From NCBI RefSeq assembly GCF_043641665.1, contig NC_092184.1, positions 20,225,108 through 20,289,107 on the forward strand: a DNA stretch of 64,000 nucleotides, given 5' to 3'. The notes under the pieces were generated by a model. It did not search any database. It was not told the origin of the DNA and saw only the letters and a program-made list of their open reading frames with translations. Origin of the DNA: Enoplosus armatus. Its lineage: Eukaryota; Chordata; Actinopteri; Centrarchiformes; Enoplosidae. The position numbers and the translations under genes are program-made. Below, piece by piece: positions 50,371 to 63,747 of the stretch (its first letter is position 1; each line of letters begins with the position of its first letter).

Positions 50371-51107
50371 ATACTTGACAAAAAAGTAAAAACTCATGTT
50401 AGCACAAAAAGCAGAGTAAACTCTAATTTACAAACATGAAGGTGGATAAACTGGGTTCATTTACTCTGAGGCAAATGAGCAGAAGAACAATTCTCCACAA
50501 AGCATCCCCGCACAGGTTTGCATAAAAGCCAGAGTTTCCATTATCCAGTGGCTGAGCATTGAAGTGTGTCACGGTGGAAAGATGCCAGACCCTCTGCAGC
50601 TGCCACCTCCACTCAGAGTATCAACAAAATGACCCCTGAAAATAAAACCACATCTCCTCCAGACCAAGAGGAGCTTACGTAACAGAGCGCTGATTAATTA
50701 CTACAGTACATGACTCTACTTAACTTCCATCCAAATTCAGAGTTTAATTGAGCTTATAATCAAGACTTTTTGTAAGTTCTCTGGTACAAACTAGCCTTCT
50801 AAAATTGTGACAAATGCATAATCATGCCCAAAAAACACAGACAAGTTCTAATAATTTGTAGAGATATTCAACCCTCTCTCTGGTAATACACTGACATGTA
50901 AATATACAGTACACAGACAGACCTCAACCTAAATCAGAAAACTCTGTCAAGTACCTAATGATAAGCAGCAGGATGATGACGTTTCTATTAGGAATTTAAC
51001 ATTAAACTACACTTTGATAAAATACCATCACACATGACCAAATCAACAGACAGCTGAATAGCATAAGCATCTCTCTTTACTCTCTGTATCACCCAATCAC
51101 TTACACC

Positions 51108-51109
<2 letters not shown>

Positions 51110-51138
<29 letters not shown>
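51110..51138. repeat. (AC)n microsatellite
   Basis: A 29-base AC tract ending in two CGCA units. Confidence 0.95.
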
Positions 51139-51142
<4 letters not shown>

Positions 51143-52214
51143 GCAGGTCACCACTGGGTCGTAATCCCTAGTGTATCCATTTAGAGGCTGTCTTTGTTCT
51201 CAGAGGAGCATTAGATTACAGACTTGAGACAGCTGGTGAAGATAAGAAGGGTCAAAGTGTCACAACCTTCAATCTATCACAACCACTGCCTTTACTGAGG
51301 ACAGACTTACAATAGATTTGTAGTCAGATTAAAGTGCAAGTCAGTTATAGTTAAAACAGCACTACATGTAGTAACTTGGGTAGCTAGATGTCCTAATGTT
51401 GTGTGTCTTTATTACCTATCATTCTATAATTATTCAAATCTATCTTAATTAAACACTTCAGTAAGCCCAGTTCAAGTGTAAAATGAATTAGTGTGCTGGC
51501 AGTAGTTACAGTGCAGATTGTGTGTCCTGCCATGCAACTGCATGCCCATGCAATGGAAACTTAGTGGCAATCAAAAATAGCATATTGCTGTTACAGTGTC
51601 AACTCCACAATATGTTATTAAATGACAACCAATGTCATGAAACTATGGGCAGATGACACCACTACAGCAAAACTTCATAGAGACTTAAAGTTACTAATTA
51701 TTAATTTGGAAGAACTTGTTTACCTTTATGAACAAAAAGACAATGTACCCCACTTTACAAATTAATATCTTTTTAATGAAACAACAATTTTCCACCAAGG
51801 TGCACATTAAAGGTGTATTAGGCATTGCCAAATTTAGGGCAAGTACAGTACAAAATACTGAAACCTATTTAACCAAAAAAAATGTATTTATAAAATTTTT
51901 TATTTATTTTTCCCACAGCTCTTTAAGACACTTGTACATACTGCAATCTGCAGTATATGAGCTTTAAGTCTTACTCTTGCACACCATTACTTTTTTTTTT
52001 TTTAAATCCCCAGGTTGGTCACCATGGTAATATCTGTGCAGAGCCATATGAGCTGCTGGCACCATATGTCTGGACTGAAATGTTTTGCACTACGACAAAC
52101 AACAAAGGACCTCATTGTGTCTGTGAGCAAGGCACTGTGCTCGCACACTTTTCCAAGAGAGCTTCAGCGTTGCTGTGTTTCTACAGTGAGTTGAATCTTT
52201 CCTTCTGTGTGAGT

Positions 52215-52240
52215 TTGTGTGTGTGTGTGTGTGTGTGTGT
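52215..52240. repeat. (TG)13 microsatellite
   Basis: A 26-base TG tract that interrupts a long but unrecognisable open frame. Confidence 0.95.
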
Positions 52241-53278
52241 AACACTTCCTCCCACTGCAGCTCAGGTCACTGTTGTATCCATCCAGGGTTACTGCTGTAA
52301 ATATGAATGTGTTCCAAGGGAGCAATTTAAAAGAGGAAATAAAATCTTTGTTTTTCTGTCCATCTGTTTGCTTTATGAAGTAAATTTCAGCATAGAAAAG
52401 TGCTTACACTGCAGGTAAGAGAAAAGCCAACAGTCCTAGTTTCATTATAGCTTAAGCCTTAGAAATAATGTGATTCAATATGTTACATCCCAAAGTTAAT
52501 GTGCCTGAAATTCTACACAGTGAGAGCAAAAATTTAAGGCAAATTTTTTTTGTACACTTTTGTCCATTGTACCTAAATGCATGACATAATAAGGTTGTTC
52601 TCAAACTTGCACCATGTAATAAGCACATACTCCTACACTACCTGCACCACAATTAGCTATTTGTTGCAGAGAGCAGCGTTCCTGGCTGCTAGAGAGTCTC
52701 CAGATATGGACACTTGATAGTGAAGAGTGGTAACAACAAGAGAAAACCGTCATTTCAGTAATAGCATTGCTATGGAAACAGTATGGAGGCGTTATGTGTG
52801 TGGGAAAAAGCAGCAATAAAATAACACCAGGCAAGTATAAGGATGCCAGATGGCAACCAGGCAGCATCTGGAGGAACGAAGGATACATGTATACCGGTTA
52901 CCCAGGAGAAGAAAGGGTATACAGTAAGTAGTGCAATGAAGCAGGATGTTAAAAACACTTTGATCTGCTGCATTACATCTCCAAAGAGGATGTTTTATAG
53001 AGAAGTACACTGGTAAAATGTTAAAACAGTCATTTAGTGTTCACATTCACTCGTAAAACTGCAACAGAAGGTACTACACCTTTGTTTTAAGAGGAATCAC
53101 GTTGTGGAATTGGTTCCAAAAAAAAAAAACCCAAATCGTTAATTCAAACAATTCCCAGAGGTCAAACTTTGACAAAATACTGCAGCAGAAGAGAGCAGCA
53201 CTCATGCAGAGCCATTTTTGCTGCTTGTTTGGGAAAAAGATTTTGCGTTAATGTATTGTACTAAATATGTGTGAGGTG

Positions 53279-53280
<2 letters not shown>

Positions 53281-53318
<38 letters not shown>
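53281..53318. repeat. (TG)19 microsatellite
   Basis: A 38-base TG tract, one of the three longest dinucleotide tracts of this type in the window. Confidence 0.96.
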
Positions 53319-53321
<3 letters not shown>

Positions 53322-54474
53322 TTTAGACAATGCGGTAACTAAGAAATTCTGAGAAAGTCTGATATTTTAATTTACTTTGTGCAACAAATGGCCAATCAAT
53401 ATAATAAAGGATTTGAGTTGGGTTTGGTTATGAGTGTAGCATTTTAGCACACACAAATCCCAAAAAGCTCAAAGCGATGGTTATGTACTGTAGCTCTGGC
53501 TCTACAAGCACTTCCCATGGACTATAAAGGATTCATGACCTTTCGCCTCAGCACACTGAAAGTGACATGTACCTGGGGTAAGGTTCTGAAAACCCTGTAT
53601 ATGTTCAATGCTACATTCATCAGTTATTTCTACAATATCTGTACGAGGCAACTACAGTATAGTTAAAATATGGTTAAGGTTAGGTTAAGGATAACATTAG
53701 TTGATGGTCTAAGACTACACCCTAAAATTTTGCCCCATTACATACACACTTTCTACATTGGCACTAGAAGTTGTCACTGGTCCAAAATGTTGGAGCCGAT
53801 CTGAAACTGAACCGTAGAATACCTACCAAAACCTGACGTGCACACGGGAAGACTGAATTAGACCAAAAACTATCAGAAAAGTCAGGCCGGAGACCTGCAG
53901 CAAGAGAACAAGGCCCTACCCAGACCCCATTAGACTGGATATAATTTGACCCAGCCCGTCAAGCCTTAGATACTAGGAACCAAAGGACCCATGTCATTGG
54001 CATTAACGGTTGGATTTGGACATAAATCCTGTACTGCAGTATTGTCCAATATGGCATAATTCCTAGGGAGACAAGGCTGTTCAGTCATGTTGCTCATTCA
54101 GTTACTAAATTAAAATTGGTGCAAAGGGGGGATCACGGCACATAAACCACTGGAAAAAGACTAGTCTTGGTTGGTTGAGCAGGTACATGTACAGTAAATT
54201 GCAGTACAGAGCTCCACAGAGAGGAGAGCTTAAATCCGTTGAGCCCGTTAAAGGGCAAAGCTTGTGTGAAATAGAAAAGAGTAAGTTCATTTGTAGGAAA
54301 ATTATTCCTCACACAACACTCTCAATGCCCAGTATTGAGTTCCGGATAAAAAACTTTTTGAGAGAATTAAACAGATGGTGTGTCTGTTTGCGTCTGTATG
54401 TATTTGCGCTTGCGTGCATTCATTTGCATGTGCAATCATGTACATGTGCTCTTACATCAGCGTTTTAGTGTCTG

Positions 54475-54511
54475 TGAGAGAGAGAGACAGACAAACAGAG
54501 AGAGAGAGAGA
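54475..54511. repeat. (GA)n microsatellite
   Basis: GA repeat with two ACA interruptions. Confidence 0.93.
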
Positions 54512-55125
54512 CATAGATTGCATGTGTTTCTTCTACCAGCTCTGGTGAGTTCATCACTTTGTTAATTGGATTATATCAAACACCTGTGTCTAGTCTAATG
54601 TGCGTCTCCCCCTGCTTCAATTTCATGCTCTAAATACTTTATGATTACTGGTTGGGTCAGTAGAAATTCACTTTGTTTCATTCTTTTACTTTGCATTTAA
54701 ATTTCTCCTACATTTCACTTTACAGAAAGGTTGTGAGCTCGGCTGTGGGTGTTGGGTGGCCTTGGCTTTCGTTTATTTATGGATTTATTCTATTCATCTT
54801 GAATTGTAATTCGCTTGTGATAATTTATTGAAAACTAAAACACTAACACAACTAAAAAGCACATAATTAAGGACTTTAAAGCCTCTATGGTAAACCCACG
54901 CAGGTGATTTCAATTAGCAGTTGGTTGATTAGGCTGATTAGACCACTTTGACAAGACTGTGTGGGTGTATATAAAGTGAGCTTGATTGACATCTCCCTCA
55001 CTTTCCTGTTACATTTCTTAGGGCAGGACAAATTACATATATTAGTACCGAACTACCTAGTGCACTATACTTATCTTTTGCTATTTAGTGTCAGAATTAC
55101 AATGTGACATCTATGCACTACATAA

Positions 55126-55260
55126 TAGGGCTGCATGATTAATCATACTCAAATCTCACTCTCATTCTCACAAGGCAACGTTTTTAAACTTAAGTTGTAA
55201 AAAGTATCTACTGTAGATATTGGAAGCAGAACTTTTTTTTAATGATAACCTTCATACAGA
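55126..55260. mobile_element. Possible end of a hAT-like MITE
   Basis: The motif tagggctgcatgattaatca resembles the terminus of the fish hAT-like elements that start TAGGGCTGCACGATTAATC. The following bases diverge quickly and I could not find the matching right end nearby, so the limits are approximate. Confidence 0.4.
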
Positions 55261-56079
55261 AATCCATCTCTTGTCCCACTTTGTAGAGAATGATCATTGG
55301 CAAAATTACTTAAACCATAAAAGTGCTGGAATGAAACCACTTGAAGATAATGGGAAGGTGAAGCGGTCACATGAAGGAGAACTCTTACATCCTGCCAAAC
55401 CACTTGACTCCTCTGGTAAGTGCTTTACTGTGACTGTGTTAATCATCAAGGTGACATAATGTTATAGGTCTGTGCCTAAAAGCAAGGATTGGGCAGTCAC
55501 AATAAGTCCAAACTTGAAAGGGAAGCTAAGCAATCTGATGTTCAATTATAAAGTAACATGAAAATCAAAAGCAAACACTCTCATCGTGTTTTGACGTCCT
55601 TCATATTATTCCAAAGAATTCCAAAACTTTGCAAAAACTTTTTTAAAATATAGAAAGCTTGATCGTGCAAGAAAAACTGTAAATGTGTATATACATGCTT
55701 GTGTGTGTGTATTGATTTATGTGTGCGTGTGAGCACTTGTGTGCAATGATCTCAACTCCCCATCACTCGTGTGTGCTGACAGGGAATTTCTGCACCACAT
55801 CTCACCCCATTTATCACTTGCGCAACATACAACTCATCAAGTAAGATTTACTGACTATGTCTATATGAAACGGGTAAGATTGTTTCCATCAGTATCTGTT
55901 CCTGCAGGCGGGATTATATCATTTCATGTAATGTTACAATAAAACACCACAGAGACTGCACAGCAAATATAATAACAATAAAAACATTACAAGTGAAAAA
56001 ATGTTATCACTGTATTTATCACTAATATATCACTGTAAAGTTACGTTTAGACATTGCAGACATAGACAGTGTGTTACAG

Positions 56080-56720
56080 GATACAGGTTAGGCAAGGCAA
56101 GGCGAACCTTATTCAAACAGCATGTTTTATACACAAAAATCAATGTGCTTTACATGAGAATTAAAAAAGAAAGAGCCATTCACAACCATTCTGTCACAAC
56201 AAGCACACATCAATGTGCAAACACAAACTATTCAATGACTGAGATACAATACTCATCATTGAAAGGCGACATAAAAATAAATGCTTTGATGCTGCTTTTA
56301 AAAGAAGTGTGTGTGTGTGAACACACCTGAAGTGCTCAGGAAGGCCATTCCAGCAGCTAGGAGTATAAAAAAACCAAAGGCAGATTTTCCAATTTTTGAA
56401 TTGACGGTCAGAACAGCAAAAATATCAGGGCTAGATGACCTGACAGGTCTGGGTTATAGCTTTTAAGCATGTCGAACACATACCAGGGAGCAAGGAGAGT
56501 CACAAGCAAGAGAACCAGTCAATATTGGTGCACACCGGAAGCCCAGGCAGTGATTTGAGTGCAGGTGTAGTGTGCTTTTCTTTACTTAGTCCAAACTCTG
56601 GCTGCAGCACTCTGAAGTGCAATCACCCCACAGTCTTCTGAGGAAGACTAGAGGAAAAGAGCATTACAGTGGTCTATTTTACAGGTTACAAAAGCATGTA
56701 GAAGTCTGCAAATCTTGTAA
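56080..56720 (-). mobile_element. L2-like LINE, C-terminal reverse transcriptase relic and 3' tail
   Basis: On the minus strand from 56720 the decayed frame gives DHCNALF, then SAAARVW, matching the thumb-region pattern Y-C-N-x-L-x-x-G-L ... I-Q-N-A-A-A-R of fish L2-type LINEs. It is followed by remnants around the usual YKAYNPDL-type segment. The 3' tail, seen on the plus strand as aggcaaggcgaaccttattc then gtgctttaca, ends in the GCCTTGCC repeat typical of the family. Frameshifts and stops show it is dead. The same tail occurs in the other orientation at 12780-12890. Confidence 0.72.
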
Positions 56721-56957
56721 CGCTGTTAGTATGTGTCAATACTCATGAAACTACACGGGAGACTGCAGGCACTGGCCACAGATCACTGCGTCTTTGCTGC
56801 ATTGCTACACTGACACTGTTCATTTATAGATTTGGATTTATGCAACTACTTGTCTAGTATTTGTACACAATGCTGTAAGAGTATTGTTGTTCATCCCAGC
56901 ATTTCCCTACACTTATTGCGGTGTTTAAACAGTGACAAATACTGCAGTAAAGTCCAC

Positions 56958-56960
<3 letters not shown>

Positions 56961-56989
<29 letters not shown>
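56961..56989. repeat. (GT)n microsatellite
   Basis: A 29-base GT tract downstream of the L2-like fragment. Confidence 0.95.
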
Positions 56990-56992
<3 letters not shown>

Positions 56993-58523
56993 GGTCTACA
57001 CATACGCTTTAGTTATTATGATGGCAATCTCTCAATTCCCACTCTTTGTCCCCTGTTCCCTCACCTCTCCTCTCTAAATAGGCCTTGGGGGAGATTAAAG
57101 TGTATTACCCTTTCTTATAAAAGATAGCACTGCACCCAAGAACACACATCCACAGTCTCACACACACACACACTCACACAAACTGGCGAAGACTCAAGCT
57201 CCACTCTTAGATTACAATCTGTTACATACACACAGAGAAAAGACAAGAAAAGTGCTGATACGAGGTAAGTATAAACTTTGCCTTCGTCAGTGTATTAGCT
57301 TAGTGCTGTAAGGTGGAGATATATGGTGACAGTAAAACTGAACATAGACGGAGGGATAAAACTAATAACAGGACCAAGGGAGAGTAGAAGAAACAAAGAT
57401 TAAATGATAGAAAGAAAGAGAGTGAAGGGAATATACACGGACAAGGTGAAACAGCAGGGTGAAAACAGCAGTGAGATAAAAAGGAGCTTAGAGAAAATTG
57501 GTTTAGTGGAAGAGATGGAAGAGGAAAGGGTGGGAAGAAAAAGGAGAGGTAATTGTTTATTTGTTGGGGGAGCTGGGTTGGATGTTATATTGCCCTCTCT
57601 TGAGCCGTTGTTTGAAAGGTCTCTCTGCAATCCACAGTAGGTGACAACTCCTACTGATTCCAGCGCTGCATGAGCACTGCAGCACCTCTTAAAGCAATGC
57701 AGTATTTCACTTTGGTCAAACATTTTCTCCTCTCTTGGCAAACACACAGTATCTCTGAGGAACTCATGAACAATTGACTTTCAGACGCTCTGATTCCCTG
57801 CCATCAGCGGTGCACAGGCTTTTGTTCTTGAGCTGTAATCGATTAATGCAATGAGGAAAAAGTGCCTTGACAAATATGAAACTGTGCCCAGATTAATAAA
57901 ATATCCGGATCTATGGTGCTACAGTTTGTATTTGTGTGGAAGTGTAAATTTTGTTTAACTGACACAATCTACTGTTGACAAGTGGTATTTCTCTCTCACA
58001 CACACTCATACACACACAGAAAAACACTAGCATCCCCATGCTTTTAAGTCCATTGTCAAAGTGACAGCAGGTCCACGGCTCCCCCTAGTGGTGACACCAC
58101 CAACCAGCACCATAATACAAATTACAGGACAGGCTCTTTCGCTGCATCTCCCAAGACTAATTTTAATCTCCTTCATGTAACTAACCCCCTGCACCTCACT
58201 CGCCCACCCACATGTACTATATAACTGTGAAACATGTTTTAAAAGTGTCTCCATGTCCCCTCAAGGGGTTCTTCACACACCTACCTCATTACCTGTCATG
58301 TGCATCATCATTACAAATATGGTATTTAACTGCTGCTCTTATCTTGAAAGATCTACAATGGGATGAACACACCCACAAACCTATTAGTGAGTCCATCTGG
58401 GGATTTCTACTTGAGTTACATGACTGTGCTCAGACCTCACAGACTATCATTATGAGTTTTGGTACTTTGGCTGTGGTCTGAGTCACCTTGAACATCAATT
58501 AATAGAGTTCAAGTAAAAGGATG

Positions 58524-58553
58524 AGTGTGTGTTTGTGTGTGTGTGTGTGTGTG
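58524..58553. repeat. (GT)n microsatellite
   Basis: A 30-base GT tract with one TTT interruption. Confidence 0.93.
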
Positions 58554-61438
58554 CCACAAAGTTAAAGTTGGCACGGCTCCTTTTCCTTTTACGTGGCGCA
58601 GTGTGGGAGAGTAAGATGAAGATCCACTGAGGCGTTATCCTCAAGTGACCTCATTGAGACCCAAGGAGAGCACTGCCTCTTAAATAACCGCTTATCAGCC
58701 CTCATCAATAATGGCCAAATACCAAGAGAGGGGAGGAGCTATGCAGCGGAACTTAAAGAGCAGAGAGATGGATCATTTATGTCTTAACAGAAGATGTTTT
58801 GTCCTTATTTTGGCAGCCTGTACCCAGTAAATGAGAAGTTAAAATCATTTTAAACAGCAAAGAAAAACAGTAGAGAAGAGGGAACATACTTCGCCACCTT
58901 CTGACAATGTCATGAGATTTTTCTTTACTTGCCAATTCTAAAATCTCTGTCTCATTTGATCTCAGATCTAATGAAGCAAAAATCAGCCGAGCACAGTGAC
59001 TGTTGAGCCTGTCCTGACAGTAGTCAACTCCTGCCTGGCACTCTCCTAAATGAGCATGTAAATAGGACAAACTGATGGCCTATTGATTCACACAATCAGC
59101 TAGTGCTGACAGAAGTGAAACATCAGAAGTCTGTGCATGTGAGTGTGTACAGAAACTAGTGATGTGTGTGAGCGGCCGGTTGATTTTCTGTCAAAGCTGT
59201 AGAGTTGATTTATTAATGAGGGGTCATGTAAAGAACAACAATAGCCGACTAATGAACTGGTGATGTGTCTGTGTGTGTGAGTGCTGGGAGACTGCCCTAT
59301 ATGTCACATTTACAAAAAACAGTTTCACACTTTTTAAGACCAGAATGGAAACTGCATTGACTAATGGGTACACAACTGGTGTCTCAATTTCCACAATAAC
59401 CACAAACACATTCAGCATGTATAATAAAAGTTCTTCTGCGTGTGTTGGGTTCATGGTTAAGGCTTAGGGTTAGACATATATTGGTGAGTGGTTGGAATAG
59501 GTTAATTAATAAGTCAATGAGATGTCCCTAAGTAACATTTACACGAAAGTGTCTGTGTGTGAGTGAGAGAGAGCCAGGAAGCGTACAAAATGGATCAGGA
59601 AGATTGATAAAACACTAATTAACTTAAAGCATCTCTGTCTGAGCTACAGCAGTCCTTACTTCTCCTCTGCTCTCAAATGACCGATAGATCTCAGTCACTA
59701 CTGTAATTGGTATTGAACTCAGAAATTCAGGAATTTACACTAGTGAACTAAATGGTATCTTAATATTTGAATTTTATTTATTTAATTATTTTAGACTTTC
59801 AATGACTGCTCAAAAAGTAAAATTACATTTTTAATTATAATCTAAACCTTAATAGTAAGTAAGTATTGTTATAATGATTGTTAACATATTCAGTAATTCA
59901 TATTAGGTTCATCTTGAATTTCAAAACATTTAACCAAAATAACCTTCATAACATCAGCAACTAGTACACAACAACAAAAAAATCTAATAGCCAAGGCGGG
60001 ACCTTTAACCAGCCAACAGAGACAATACAGACAGAGAGATAAGAGTGTATTTAAGTTGACTCACGTTATTTGAAGAAGCCATTCTCCCTTTCTTTCTGTC
60101 CATATAATAGTTTCCCTCTGCACTTGATACTGGGAAGATAAAATGCATTTTTATGTCTCAAGAATCTTCTTCCCACACGTCTTCAAAGCTGCTGGCTAGC
60201 AAGCATTACAAAACTAGCTATAGCAACTGATATTAGCAATACTGGAAAACTAGCTAACTCTCTCTCCCGGTTGTTTAATTTGAATAAAGTCACCAACCTT
60301 ATATAATTTGGATGTGGCGAGCTTAACTGAACAGTAATTTTTTTCTGAAGTCTTGTCCATTCACAGTCTGCCAGCTAACACTTGATATTTTTTAACACTA
60401 ATCAGAGGAGGTGAACTTCACCTGGCGTCCTCTAAGCAGACGTTGAAGGCTGCGATATAATTTTTCACCACACAGACTGAGAAACATGTACCGGCCGTTA
60501 CAATTCAGAGAGGCGCTGTTTCACCATTTTGAAGACACGAGATACAAGAAATTGTTGAATCTTTTGAATTAACAATTATAGATAGTTTAGTATTGAAAAC
60601 GTCACACAGGGTCTACAGGGTAGTTGTCACAATATTCTGTTGCTTTAGCGGTGTGTAACTTTATTGAACACACTGTACCATAAACCCCTGGTTAAAGGGA
60701 TTTCCCCTTATTTTAATTACAAAATGAGGCGCTCTCTTTCTCTCTGTCCAAAGTAATTTATTACATGACTGGTTCTAAGCCAAAGGTGTCACAGGATCTT
60801 GGTCACCTTCTGTGTAAAGCCCATCACAGTTTAACACCTTCACAGGGCTTTCACTGTAATAGCTTAAAAAAGGCAATAGACCAGGTGCTTACACTGACAT
60901 ATATAAATACTGGGAGAAATTAGCCACAAAAGAGATTTACATCTAAAACAAAATAATTGTTTTTAGAAATGTGTACTCAAATATATTCTACAACACAACA
61001 CTTTGAATTAGTCTAGTTTGAATTTGTCTGAAAGGCGGAGCGAACTGAGCAAATCAATACTTTCTAGTGCTGGTATTCCAGCAATTTAGTCAATTTAGAT
61101 GTAGATGCAAGCACTTTCAGAAAAAAAGTCGATCTTGATGGTAGAAGCTAATAGGTATGTAATAAAACAAACAAACACACACTTGGTTCGCCAACTGAAA
61201 CTCGCAGTGTGATGAATTCCCTACCAATAAAAAGTTTATAGTGCTATGTATACAATTGGACACATGCCTCCACACACACAAACACAACACACATACACAC
61301 GTTTCTGTGACCGCCTGACCAATTAAGTATTTAGTGAGGATACCAGCTCCAATGTTAAATATTCACTTGTTTTCCAAGATGAATAAAATATGAGCAATTG
61401 ACGCATTTATCTGCATGTGTATGTCTGTGTCTGATTGC

Positions 61439-61457
61439 GTGTGTGTGTGTGTGTGTG
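61439..61457. repeat. (GT)n microsatellite
   Basis: A 19-base GT tract. Confidence 0.92.
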
Positions 61458-62235
61458 CGCATGGTCTGTAAATCACTGGTTGAGTGCACAATTTCACTCA
61501 CTGCTTCTCAAGTGTCAATTGGTTACAAACTACAGCTTCATTAGGCTCTGATTAAGAGTGCACACTGAGACACACACACAAACTATTGCACACACTGATA
61601 AACTGACAGACACATAAACACCACAACATAAAGGGAGAAAAAGGCCGTCCCCGTCTTGTACTTGAGCATGAACACCACTTGTATCCGTTAGTTAGGGGTA
61701 AAAATAGAGTGTTATCTATTTTTTCTTTTCATTTTAAAATAGTCATCCTCTATTTGTATTGCAGCTTTGACTCTCTCTCTCTTCACCCCTCCCTCTCCAC
61801 TCACTCCAAACCAATTATTCACTCTTGCTGTTTCTGTCTGTTTGGCGACATAATAAGTAAAGCCTGGACAGTTTCTCCTTACATAGGCAGATGCCAGAGT
61901 CCAAACACTTATAGTGAACACGAGGCTCCAGTCCAGAGAGGACTGGTTTGTGACTGGCTGTAGTCAGTAAACATTCACTCTTGCTCTCTGTTATTTGGGG
62001 TTCAAACACAGCACTGTTATATTTGTTCTGATCTTCCTTTCCTGCTTTAAAGTAATGTGGAGCTCATTATTGACAATTCATGATTTAAAAACAGAAAAAT
62101 AAGAAGATGCATGAAGAAAAAAGTGAGTGACAGAGGAGCAGAGAGACAACTGTGACTCTGTCACCTTCACACCACAGTCTATCAGCAGGCAGAGCTCATT
62201 TAATCAGATGGACTGACAAACATCCAGACTGTCTG

Positions 62236-62239
<4 letters not shown>

Positions 62240-62266
<27 letters not shown>
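62240..62266. repeat. (CA)n microsatellite
   Basis: A 27-base CA tract. Confidence 0.95.
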
Positions 62267-63747
62267 CCATGTGCACATAGCATATGCTTCATAATGTGAC
62301 CCTCTGCCCCCTGGAGGTCTAAATGTCCCCTCACTGTCGTTCCCTTACCCAGCATCCCCTGCTCTGTATCCAATAATATCATGGGCTTTTGATTAATCTA
62401 TTTCCCCACTAGGCTGATTGAATTGATGTCTGCTTTAATTCGGTGTGTGTGATCAAAAATCAGCAGAGTGCATTTGCCTCTGTAACTACTTTGGCATTTA
62501 GGTTAAAAGGGGATGTACTAGATTTATGCTTTTGGGGGTTTTTTTTACAGGAAAGGTTGATTGAACACAATAGTTATTTTTCAGCTTACTATTCATTTAG
62601 TTACATGAATATAAAACAACTTCCTTCCTGTCCTGAAGCAGCTCAAAGGAAACACAAAAAGACATCATTATTTCACAAAACGTGTTATGAGCACTATAAT
62701 ATCAGAAAAAGTATAGAAACTGTAAACCAGAAAGTATTGCTGTCTCTCTACGGCATAAAGCTGCATTTTACAAAGAGCAATAAAAACTTGATAACAAGAA
62801 AAAGCAAATTGTGACCATTGCAAGAAAACTATGTAGCTTATTCTATGTAATTTCCTGCTAACTGTGCAGAGTTGATTTCTGGCACACAAAGTGTTTCAAC
62901 TAAAGCAGGAAGAAGACTTCCTCACATGGAAGTGATTCAAAATGTTGAATAACAACACACTGTAACAGCTGTACCCTCTTTAATACAATGCAAAGATAGA
63001 CTGAGAACACAAATAAAGCAGGAGAAGGGGAACAACTGAGCCGAGGGAAACACCAGAGTGAACCTGTGCCGGATGTTCATTTATTGGTGAGGCGTTCAAG
63101 ACCAACATGTGCGCTGGCTGACTGTCAAAGTCACTTTCTAAAGCTTTTTCTTATCAAGTCTTTCAGGAACAAAGTGGCTGATCACTGCTTCTCTAACATG
63201 GTTCACTAACACTGTCACATAGCGACAGTATCTGGCCCTGACTAGATAATTAGCGTTAACATTCGCCACATTAGCCCCGAGGAAATGTCGAATGCATATG
63301 TTCACACTGAACACAGTAAGTTTTTACATGGTCAAGATGCCCATTAACAATACAATGAACATGCACACATAAGAAGCAGCAGTTGCTGTCTTACAAACAC
63401 ACACACACACAGATGCTCCCCAAACACAGACACCCACACACTCATGAATAATAAACTGTAGGGCATGTGAGTGCACGCTGTGAAGCAGAGGCTCGTATCT
63501 GCTTGTAGTTTGTCTCTTCTTTCTCTTCCCCTCTGTGCTCTTTGTATAATTTTGAACGAATCAAAGGTTTGAAACAAAATAGAAACCATGAATGTGAGCG
63601 TCTTCACATTGGGAAGGACATTTTGAGATATATATAGTCTATGCCAGTGCTGCAGTTACATGGTACCTGTAGGGATGAGGCCCAAGGTGAAGGGTCACAA
63701 AAAATGGGTTTAAATTAAAATTAATTTTAGGGATTGTAGTTAGGACA

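Larger units (their letters stand above)
50371..55125. other. Upstream non-coding DNA
   Basis: Contains three CA/TG microsatellites. The 153-codon frame at 51957-52418 is an artefact crossing a poly-T run and a TG tract. Nothing else is recognised. Confidence 0.5.
56721..63747. other. Upstream non-coding DNA
   Basis: No gene recognised. The 60000-60700 part has a mixed composition that may be an old unclassified repeat. The 58600-58790 part is GC-richer with TTATCAG and CCAAATA-type motifs. Confidence 0.5.

Noticed and set aside
51957..52418. 153-codon plus-strand frame, the longest in the window
   Set aside because: It crosses a poly-T run and a (TG)n tract giving Cys-Val repeats. No homology is recognisable.
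53670..53700. ggttaaggttaggttaagg, telomere-like
   Set aside because: Not a tandem TTAGGG array; short degenerate motif.
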